33,642 nucleotides of DNA, taken from Bacteroidota bacterium. Lineage in GTDB: Bacteria > Bacteroidota > Ignavibacteria > Ignavibacteriales > Ignavibacteriaceae. Under the pieces are notes generated by a model that was not told the origin of the DNA, ran no database searches, and saw nothing but the letters and a program-made list of their open reading frames with translations. A program made the translations under genes and the position numbers. The first letter of the stretch is position 1, and each line of letters begins with the position of its first letter. Positions 1-6,153 of this stretch are shown piece after piece. The stretch covers positions 1-33,642 of the forward strand of contig JAMCWE010000207.1 in NCBI GenBank assembly GCA_023475265.1, read 5' to 3'.

Positions 1-1
1 T

Positions 2-562
2 TTGTCTATGACTTCAAATGATTGGATTTTATGGATTGATGCCGATGAAGTAATTACTCCCGAACTCTCCGTTGAATTAAACGAGTTTAAAAATTCGAAT
101 CCAAAATTGTCTGCTTATTCAATTCCACGGATGGCAAATTTTTTAGGAAGATGGATAAAGCACAGCGGCTGGTATCCCGGAAGAGTTACAAGATTATTTA
201 ATAAAAATTTTGCTTCCTTCAGTGAAAATCATGTTCATGAAGAATTAATTATCAACGGAAACGTTGGCCAACTTAATCATGATATTTTGCATTATACTGA
301 TCCATCAATAAAACATTATTTTAATAAATTTAATTCTTATACTTCCTTAGCAGCCGAAGAATTAAGAATGAATGGGAAACAATTTAAGCTGACAGATATT
401 TTATTGCGACCGTTTTTCATATTTGTAAAAATGTATATTATCAAGCTTGGTTTTCTTGATGGACTACAAGGTTTTATGCTTGCTATGTTTTCTTCCGCAT
501 ATGTTTTTACAAAATATTGTAAATTTTGGGAACTAAAAAACAATCATCAAAATGATAAATGA
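2..562 (+). CDS. Glycosyltransferase family 2, C-terminal part (truncated by window start)
   Basis: This is the C-terminal 186 residues of a glycosyltransferase. The first codon in the window is TTG and the frame is open to the edge, so the true start lies upstream. The segment opens with WILWIDADEVITPEL, which matches the Asp-x-Asp-Glu metal/nucleotide-sugar region of GT2 enzymes. It continues with a GWYPGRVTRLFNK block and a VHEEL motif typical of the WaaE/KdtX-like group that adds a sugar to lipopolysaccharide core. The C-terminus has a hydrophobic, membrane-associating stretch (about residues 135-170). A role in surface glycan synthesis is inferred from the family. The acceptor and sugar cannot be told from this fragment. 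It is 60 bp upstream of nadK on the same strand. Confidence 0.8.
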   Translation: MSMTSNDWILWIDADEVITPELSVELNEFKNSNPKLSAYSIPRMANFLGRWIKHSGWYPGRVTRLFNKNFASFSENHVHEELIINGNVGQLNHDILHYTDPSIKHYFNKFNSYTSLAAEELRMNGKQFKLTDILLRPFFIFVKMYIIKLGFLDGLQGFMLAMFSSAYVFTKYCKFWELKNNHQNDK

Positions 563-622
563 TTTTGTTGAAAATATTTTTATGAAGGCATTACCACATT
601 TAATTTTCAGTGGATTATAAGA

Positions 623-1519
623 ATGATAATCGGAATTATTGCAAATATTACCAAACCAAAAGTTTTTGATGTTGTATCGGAACTTATCAAAAAATTAAAA
701 GCTAGCAGGATTGATTATCTTCTTGGAGATTCTCTTTATGAAAATAGAAATCTGCTAAAAGTAAAAGTTAATAAGCCAAACTTTGCAAAAAACGATAAGC
801 TTTGTTTAAAATCCGATATGATAGTTTCAATCGGCGGCGACGGAACAATGCTTGCAAGCGCCTTCAAAGCTCACCAATATGACAAACCTGTACTTGGAAT
901 TAATCTCGGTAAACTTGGTTTCTTAGCAGAAGCAAACATAAACCAGATGGATGAGTTTATCGAAGAAATTAAAAAAGGAAAATATAAAATTGAAAAGAGA
1001 ATGGTTATTGAAACCGATTGCTGCGGACACAAAGTTGAAAAGCTTTATGCTATAAATGATATTGTAATTGATAAAGGCGGCTGGCCCAAGATGATCGATT
1101 TAACAATCGAAGTCGACAAAGAATATGTAACTACTTTTGCTGCTGATGGATTAATAATTGCAACTCCAACCGGTTCAACTGGATATTCAATCTCAACCGG
1201 CGGACCGATTGTAACTCCTGCAGCTGATGTAATAACCTTAGCACCAATATCGCCGCATAGTTTAACCATTCGCCCAATAGTTTTTTCCGGCAATCAGACT
1301 ATTAAAGTTAAAGCAACATCATTATTTAAAGAGATTCACGTTAACTGCGATGGGCAAAGGGTTTTTGCATTTCCACCGCCGCTGGAACTAAACATTAAGA
1401 AATGCGAAAGACCATTAAAACTTGTTCATACATCTTTATCTAATTATTATGAGACTTTGAGAAACAAACTTTTGTGGGGAATTGATCTAAGAAAAAATAT
1501 TCTTAACAATCGGGAATGA
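623..1519 (+). CDS. nadK: NAD kinase
   Basis: Phosphorylates NAD to NADP in the cytosol and is the sole route to NADP in most bacteria. The 298-residue length is normal for the family. The diagnostic GGDGT motif is at residues 71-75, preceded by a hydrophobic strand (MIVSI). The second conserved block, TPTGSTGY, is at 181-188, followed by STGGPIV. The ND pair at 145-146 sits where the family has its NE/ND nucleotide-contact residues. The ATG at 623 is the first in frame and begins directly with the beta strand MIIGIIAN. The stop codon overlaps the start of the next gene in an ATGA arrangement, which suggests translational coupling. Confidence 0.95.
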   Translation: MIIGIIANITKPKVFDVVSELIKKLKASRIDYLLGDSLYENRNLLKVKVNKPNFAKNDKLCLKSDMIVSIGGDGTMLASAFKAHQYDKPVLGINLGKLGFLAEANINQMDEFIEEIKKGKYKIEKRMVIETDCCGHKVEKLYAINDIVIDKGGWPKMIDLTIEVDKEYVTTFAADGLIIATPTGSTGYSISTGGPIVTPAADVITLAPISPHSLTIRPIVFSGNQTIKVKATSLFKEIHVNCDGQRVFAFPPPLELNIKKCERPLKLVHTSLSNYYETLRNKLLWGIDLRKNILNNRE

Positions 1520-2055
1520 TTATGAAATTGAAGATATGTGTTTTATTATTTTTTATGATAGGAATAACCACGATGGCGCAAACAAATGATTCAAATGTAA
1601 CTGCAGCAAAAGACACGCTGGTAAAAGATCCGTTATCTCAGCAGCCAATGCTTTTAGGATATTGTTCTAGACAAGCTTTTCAGGATACAAGTTTTTCCTG
1701 GTGGTTTAATTCTGTTTACGATATGTATGAAGTTGATTCTGCTTCTGCTGAAATGTTAAAAGATAAATTGAATGACATCAGCATAACTATCGTAATGGGA
1801 ACTTGGTGCAGCGACAGCAGAAGAGAAGTTCCCAAACTATTTAAAATTCTTGATCAACTAAAATTTCCTTCAGATAAGATTTCAATAATCACTGTGGGAA
1901 GGGATAGGAAAGGGCGCGGCAATGAAACCGGGAATCTTAAAATCGAATTAGTTCCAACCATAATATTTTATAGAAATGGTTCTGAGATAGGAAGGATAGT
2001 TGAATCACCCAAAATTAGCTTAGAAAAAGATATGCTGAAAATTTTGGAAGGTTAG
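1516..2055 (+). CDS. Exported thioredoxin-fold protein with a single active-site cysteine
   Basis: A 179-residue protein with an N-terminal signal peptide (hydrophobic LLFFMIGITT, cleavage plausible after MAQ near residue 21), so it is probably periplasmic or a surface protein. The thioredoxin fold is indicated by TIVMGTWCSDSRREVPKLF at about 92-110 and by a cis-proline loop LVPTIIFYRNG at about 146-156. The usual CxxC is CSDS here: Cys98 is present but the second cysteine is Ser101. A disulfide oxidoreductase cycle is therefore unlikely. A monothiol, peroxidase-like or binding role is more plausible, but the function is unknown. It overlaps nadK by 4 bp. Met3 (1522) is an alternative start. 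Confidence 0.8.
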   Translation: MIMKLKICVLLFFMIGITTMAQTNDSNVTAAKDTLVKDPLSQQPMLLGYCSRQAFQDTSFSWWFNSVYDMYEVDSASAEMLKDKLNDISITIVMGTWCSDSRREVPKLFKILDQLKFPSDKISIITVGRDRKGRGNETGNLKIELVPTIIFYRNGSEIGRIVESPKISLEKDMLKILEG

Positions 2056-2067
2056 AATTTTATTGTA

Positions 2068-2089
2068 GGGATTTGAATTCACAAATCCC
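2068..2089. terminator. Hairpin between converging genes
   Basis: Perfect 8-bp inverted repeat GGGATTTG / CAAATCCC around a 6-nt loop. It lies in the 50-bp gap between the converging thioredoxin-like gene and the aminomutase gene. An A-rich run follows on the plus strand and there is only a weak T-rich run on the minus side, so bidirectional termination is plausible but not strong. It is preceded by ATTGTAG, as is the hairpin at 10437-10460. Confidence 0.55.
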
Positions 2090-2105
2090 CACATAAAAAA
2101 TAATT

Positions 2106-3260
2106 TTAGTTTTCCACTTCTTCTAAAACCGGCATTTCGATCCTGGTAAATTCTAGTTCTTTCACTTTAGTCTTCTGACTCTTCCCATTCTTACCAAACT
2201 TACTTCCAGGATTTAATTTATCGTTATAGTTTTTATATGAGAAAATTTTATTCTGATAATTTCGGAGTATAATTTTGTCTTCATCATGATGAACAACATA
2301 GTTAGGAAGCAAAGGTATCTTTCCACCACCGCCGGGTGCATCGATGACGAAATGTGGAATTGCTAGTCCGCTTGTATGGCCGCGAAGATTTTCAATTATG
2401 TTCAATCCTGTTTCAATTGAAGTTCTAAAATGATTTGCACCTTTAGTTTCATCAGCCATATACATATAGTAAGGACGAACCCGGATTCTCAACAACTTCT
2501 GCATTAATTCTTTCACAACTGCCGGATCATCATTAACGCCCTTCATCAAAACCATTTGATTACCAACCGGAACGCCTGCATCAGCAAGCATCTCGCAAGC
2601 TTTTGAACTTTCCGGTGTAATTTCCCAAGGATGATTGAAATGAGTATTAAGATAGATAGGATGATATTTCTTCAGCATATTACAAAGCTGAGGTGTAATC
2701 CGGTGCGGTAAAACGCAAGGCATCTTTGAACCAAGTCGAATAATTTCAATATGAGGAATCGATCGTATACGCTGAAGAATTTTTTCCAGCATTGTATCGG
2801 TCAGCATCAATGGATCACCGCCGGACATAATTACATCACGAATTTCGGTATGTGCTTCGAGATATTTAAAGGCACTTTCTAATCCTTTCATAGAAATTTT
2901 TTCGTAGTCACCAACTTTTCTTTTCCGTGTACAGAAACGGCAGTACAAACCGCACTGGCTGGTAACAAGAAATAGAGCTCTATCAGGATAGCGGTGAGTA
3001 ATATTTGGAACGGGGCTCATCGCATCTTCCATTAATGGATCTTCTTCTGCGTCAAAATCCTCAAGCTCAGCTTTATCCGGAACGCATTGACGCCAAATTG
3101 GATCGCCAGGTGATCGGATTAAACTGAGATAGTAAGGATTTATTCTTGCCTGAAAAAATTCATCCAGATCTTCTGCAACTTTGCGGTCAATATTAAATTT
3201 TTCCACAAGTTCATCAACAGTATGAACACTGTCTCTGACCATTTGCTGCCACAGTTCCAT
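2106..3260 (-). CDS. kamA: Lysine 2,3-aminomutase (radical SAM, PLP)
   Basis: A radical-SAM, PLP-dependent aminomutase expected to convert L-lysine to L-beta-lysine. The [4Fe-4S] motif is SQCGLYCRFC with Cys103, Cys107 and Cys110. The SAM-binding GGDP is at 147-150. The PLP lysine lies in DAPGGGGK (Lys314). Asp270 (in PYYMYMAD) and Asp307 (in FVIDAPG) have the same spacing as Asp293 and Asp330 of the clostridial enzyme, which bind the lysine side-chain amine. The glutamate mutases replace them with Lys and Asn, so lysine is the likely substrate. The C-terminal cysteines that bind structural zinc in the clostridial enzyme are absent. It is the last gene of a four-gene operon, 20 bp after the GNAT gene. 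An AGAGG ribosome site lies 8 nt before the ATG. An EF-P-modifying role (EpmB) is an alternative, but no EpmA partner is in the window. Confidence 0.9.
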   Translation of the reverse strand: MELWQQMVRDSVHTVDELVEKFNIDRKVAEDLDEFFQARINPYYLSLIRSPGDPIWRQCVPDKAELEDFDAEEDPLMEDAMSPVPNITHRYPDRALFLVTSQCGLYCRFCTRKRKVGDYEKISMKGLESAFKYLEAHTEIRDVIMSGGDPLMLTDTMLEKILQRIRSIPHIEIIRLGSKMPCVLPHRITPQLCNMLKKYHPIYLNTHFNHPWEITPESSKACEMLADAGVPVGNQMVLMKGVNDDPAVVKELMQKLLRIRVRPYYMYMADETKGANHFRTSIETGLNIIENLRGHTSGLAIPHFVIDAPGGGGKIPLLPNYVVHHDEDKIILRNYQNKIFSYKNYNDKLNPGSKFGKNGKSQKTKVKELEFTRIEMPVLEEVEN

Positions 3261-3280
3261 GACTTAGCCTCTAATTGTTG

Positions 3281-3754
3281 TTAATTACTAAAATATCTTC
3301 CGAAAACAACCAAGTGGTCGCCGACAGAATAAAAATCATTTATCTGCGCCACTATTGAAAAGTTATTTCTCAAATAAAAACTTCTAGTTTTTGAATAACT
3401 CTCTTTGGAAGATGTTTCGGCTAAAAACCATCTTCCATTATTTTCTTTAACAAAATTTTCTGCGTGTTCGAGTAATCTTTTTCCAATACCTTTAATTTCG
3501 GATTCCGGATCAGCGGCTATCCAATACAAATCAAAAACGCCGTCGGTTAAAGGCCTTTTACCTGTACAATAATAACCCAAAATCTTTTCATTATTTTCAT
3601 AAACGAATATATGATAATCTGTTTGTGCAGAATTATAAGCTGCAATATTTACCAACTCCATAGCAACTTCAACTTCAGTTTCTGAAAAAGTTGAAATTCT
3701 TTTTAAAATATTTTCAATGGCATTCACATCAGCCTGCTTTAATCTGCGAATCAT
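3281..3754 (-). CDS. GNAT-family N-acetyltransferase
   Basis: A 157-residue single-domain GNAT protein. The acetyl-CoA pyrophosphate-binding motif A is seen as IKGIGKRLLEHAENF (about residues 88-102), after a DLYWIAADPE strand. A C-terminal SFYLRNNFSIVAQI segment matches motif B. The substrate is unknown. It starts inside the end of the upstream ATP-grasp gene (26-bp overlap) and is followed 20 bp later by lysine 2,3-aminomutase. This invites comparison with beta-lysine N-acetylation, but it is much shorter than AblB-type beta-lysine acetyltransferases and need not be one. Its ATG is formed by the last A of a run of nine A residues. Confidence 0.8.
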   Translation of the reverse strand: MIRRLKQADVNAIENILKRISTFSETEVEVAMELVNIAAYNSAQTDYHIFVYENNEKILGYYCTGKRPLTDGVFDLYWIAADPESEIKGIGKRLLEHAENFVKENNGRWFLAETSSKESYSKTRSFYLRNNFSIVAQINDFYSVGDHLVVFGRYFSN

Positions 3755-4805
3755 TTTTTTTTCTACCTAATGCAAACTCTGCAATTGTTAAAAGTAAATC
3801 TGAATAAGATATTCCTGCCGCTGCTGCAGCTCTGACAAAGCCGGAATCCGTTGATATATCCGGATTTGGATTAACTTCAATAACATAAGGAAAATTATTT
3901 CTGTCCAATCGAATATCTACGCGTGCATAATCTCTGCAATTCATTGCTTCAAAAGCTTGAAGAGCCGTATCTTCAACTTTCTTTTTTGTGTTCTCATCCA
4001 ATACGGCAGGGCAAATTGGTTTTGTATGTTCGTAATAAATACTGTTCTCCATCCATTTGCCGTCATAAGTAACAATCTTTGGTAATCCGTCAGGCAAAGT
4101 GCTGAATTCAATTTCTGAAATTGGAAGTGCTTTATTCCCAAGAATTGCCACGTTCAATTCTCGTCCATTAATATATTCTTCAACTATTACTTCCTGCTTA
4201 TAAGTTTTTTGTAAGAAGTTTAATTGCTTAAGAAAATCTTCAAAATTATTTACTACCGAAAATTCAGAAATGCCAATGCTCGCATCTTCATTAAGCAATT
4301 TTAGAATTACCGGGAAATTTAAACCGAATTCCGGTTCAGAAATTTTTTGTGAATACGATATTGTAAGTGAGTTTGGAGTAGCAATGTTGTGTGAGCGTAA
4401 AATATTTTTAGCTCTTTCCTTGTTTAAACAATTTCCTAAGCACGATGGTAGGTTTCCTGTAAAATCATAATTAAGCAATTGGAAAAGTCCAGCCATGCAA
4501 TATTCATAAGTAGAAATTCCTTCAATTGACTCTACAAAATTAAATATTACATCAGGCGAAAATTCATTGATTGAGGAAATAGCACATTCGATATTTTTAT
4601 CAACCGCTAATGATTTTACGGTTGTAAAATTATCAAGCAAACTTTTTTCGATTTTTATTATTTCTTTTGAGAAAGCTGTTTCGGAAAGATCGTTTGGGGA
4701 ATAGCCAGCCTCAACGGGTTCGTTAGCTTGCGGCTTACCGTTGTAGATTGTGAAGATGCTAACAGGCGAATTATAACAAATCAGAATTTTTGCATTCTTC
4801 TTCAT
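3729..4805 (-). CDS. ATP-grasp ligase B (D-Ala-D-Ala ligase-like)
   Basis: A 358-residue ATP-grasp enzyme of the D-alanine-D-alanine ligase fold, expected to join a carboxylate (via acyl phosphate) to an amine. It shows the ATP-grasp order: LNFPVILKLLNEDASIGISE (the Ddl serine loop has become EDASIG), VEEYINGRELNVAILG, then DIRLD and the metal-binding IEVNPNPDIS. The usual EVN-x-xPG end has Asp in place of Gly, so substrate handling probably differs from true Ddl. It overlaps ligase A by 4 bp (ATGA) and the GNAT gene by 26 bp. It is clearly paralogous to ligase A but divergent from it. A peptidoglycan role is unlikely given the pairing and context. The natural substrates are unknown. Confidence 0.8.
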   Translation of the reverse strand: MKKNAKILICYNSPVSIFTIYNGKPQANEPVEAGYSPNDLSETAFSKEIIKIEKSLLDNFTTVKSLAVDKNIECAISSINEFSPDVIFNFVESIEGISTYEYCMAGLFQLLNYDFTGNLPSCLGNCLNKERAKNILRSHNIATPNSLTISYSQKISEPEFGLNFPVILKLLNEDASIGISEFSVVNNFEDFLKQLNFLQKTYKQEVIVEEYINGRELNVAILGNKALPISEIEFSTLPDGLPKIVTYDGKWMENSIYYEHTKPICPAVLDENTKKKVEDTALQAFEAMNCRDYARVDIRLDRNNFPYVIEVNPNPDISTDSGFVRAAAAAGISYSDLLLTIAEFALGRKKNDSQIKAG

Positions 4806-5872
4806 ATCAAATTATATCTTTTGGCAGCAACATAAAGAACTTTATTTATCATCTCGTCGTAATTTAAACCTTTAGTTCGCGCAGCTTTCGGGAAACATGA
4901 ATTCTCTTCTGGATTAGGAAGTATTCCCGGCAACGGATTTACTTCAATTATATTCGGTTCATTATTCGCATCGAGCCTAACATCGATTCGGCTCCAGTCT
5001 TTGCATCTAAGAACATTATAAGTTCTCAATACAGTTTCACTGATTTTTTTCTCAAGCGCTGAATCGATCTTAGCTGGACAAGAAAAAACATCAAGCGGAT
5101 TTTCTTTTGTATCTAAAATCCACTTTGCCTCGTATGAATAAATAGGAATAAAATCTTTTGGAAATTCATTGTAACTGATTTCAACTATTGGTAAAACTTC
5201 TGCTTCGCTTCCGTTTCCTATGATCGCTACAGTAAATTCTCTTCCCGGCAAAAACTCTTCCACCAACGCCGCTTGGTTATATTCAATTAGTATTCTTTCA
5301 ACTTCTTTAATTAAGTCTTTTTGATCTTTAACAAACGAACTGGAAAATATTCCTTTGCTTGATCCTTCTGAGATCGGCTTTACAATCAGCGGGAAATTTA
5401 AATTAATTTCTTTGGCTTGTTCTAAACTATCAACTAAAATAAATTTTGCATTCGGAATTTTGTAATATGATAAAATTTCTTTTGTTCTTGCTTTATCAAG
5501 ACAAGTAGCCAGCGTCAACGGGTCTGAACCTGTATAAGGTAATTGAAGCATGTCTAATATAGATGGTATCTGTGCTTCTCTGCTCACTCCATTGAAGCCT
5601 TCGGCAATATTAAAAACTATATCCGGATTTATTTCTTTTAGTTTTGTGAACGCAGAGTGATCGGCTTCCACTAATGTTACGTTATGAAAACATTCAATAG
5701 CATGTTTAACTGCATTTATAGTATCCCACGTATCCCATTCAGCATAGGTGTCAATAGATTTTTGCGGCTGAGTTTGTTGTGTATTTAAATTTGGGGGTAC
5801 TTCTTCGAGGAAAGTTTGACTTTCTGGTTTGACATTAAAAGTTAATGCAACGTTCAATCTAAAATTGAACAA
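4802..5872 (-). CDS. ATP-grasp ligase A (D-Ala-D-Ala ligase-like)
   Basis: First gene of the operon with ligase B, GNAT and kamA. It is a 356-residue ATP-grasp ligase of the Ddl fold. Visible elements are NFPLIVKPISEGSSKGIFSS (ATP-binding lysine and an EGSSKG serine loop close to Ddl's EGSSVG), VEEFLPGREFTVAIIG, IDVRLD and the Mg-binding IIEVNPLPGILP. The active site is better conserved than in ligase B, so it is probably active. There is no in-frame ATG near the 5' end. The assigned start is TTG at 5872, but the clear AAGGAG site (5890-5895) is 17 nt away. It is only 5 nt from an in-frame ATT at 5884, while TTG at 5857 gives the N-terminus closest to the family. The exact start is uncertain. 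Confidence 0.8.
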   Translation of the reverse strand: MFNFRLNVALTFNVKPESQTFLEEVPPNLNTQQTQPQKSIDTYAEWDTWDTINAVKHAIECFHNVTLVEADHSAFTKLKEINPDIVFNIAEGFNGVSREAQIPSILDMLQLPYTGSDPLTLATCLDKARTKEILSYYKIPNAKFILVDSLEQAKEINLNFPLIVKPISEGSSKGIFSSSFVKDQKDLIKEVERILIEYNQAALVEEFLPGREFTVAIIGNGSEAEVLPIVEISYNEFPKDFIPIYSYEAKWILDTKENPLDVFSCPAKIDSALEKKISETVLRTYNVLRCKDWSRIDVRLDANNEPNIIEVNPLPGILPNPEENSCFPKAARTKGLNYDEMINKVLYVAAKRYNLI

Positions 5873-5889
5873 TGAAGATAAAATATTTT

Positions 5890-5895
5890 CTCCTT
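5890..5895 (-). promoter_or_regulatory. Shine-Dalgarno site AAGGAG before ligase A
   Basis: AAGGAG on the minus strand (ctcctt on the plus strand). It sits 17 nt before the TTG at 5872 and 5 nt before an in-frame ATT at 5884. It is the only good ribosome site near the operon start and makes the start codon choice ambiguous between a distant TTG and a rare ATT. Confidence 0.55.
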
Positions 5896-6153
5896 AGAAA
5901 ATTTTTGTAGCAAATATAATTAATAAAAAATCTAAGTCAAGATTTTTTTATCACTCAGAAAATTTTTTTCGAAAACTTTTTTCGATTTTTTTTCTGATCA
6001 TAAAAATTTTTAAAAACTTTTTTTAAAATTCCAACAAAAAAAAATTTTCTCACGACAAATTTATAACAAAAAAAAATCATAAATCAAATTTTCTAAGCTC
6101 GATAAGAAAAATTTTTTAAAATATCTCTTTAAAAGTGCCATTGAAAAAATTTT
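5896..6153. other. Gene-free A/T-tract-rich spacer between recG and the ligase operon
   Basis: About 260 bp with no credible ORF and very few G or C bases. It is made of repeated oligo-A and oligo-T runs of 5-9 bases, often as AAAATTTTT junctions, that recur at short intervals. It must hold the promoter of the downstream minus-strand operon and the 3' end of recG. No clear G+C-rich terminator stem or consensus promoter could be picked out. Such phased A/T tracts are known to bend DNA and to attract nucleoid proteins; that role here is inference. Confidence 0.6.

Noticed and set aside
5896-6153. Replication origin
   Set aside because: It is very AT-rich, but no DnaA-box-like TTATCCACA sites and no dnaA or dnaN neighbours were seen.
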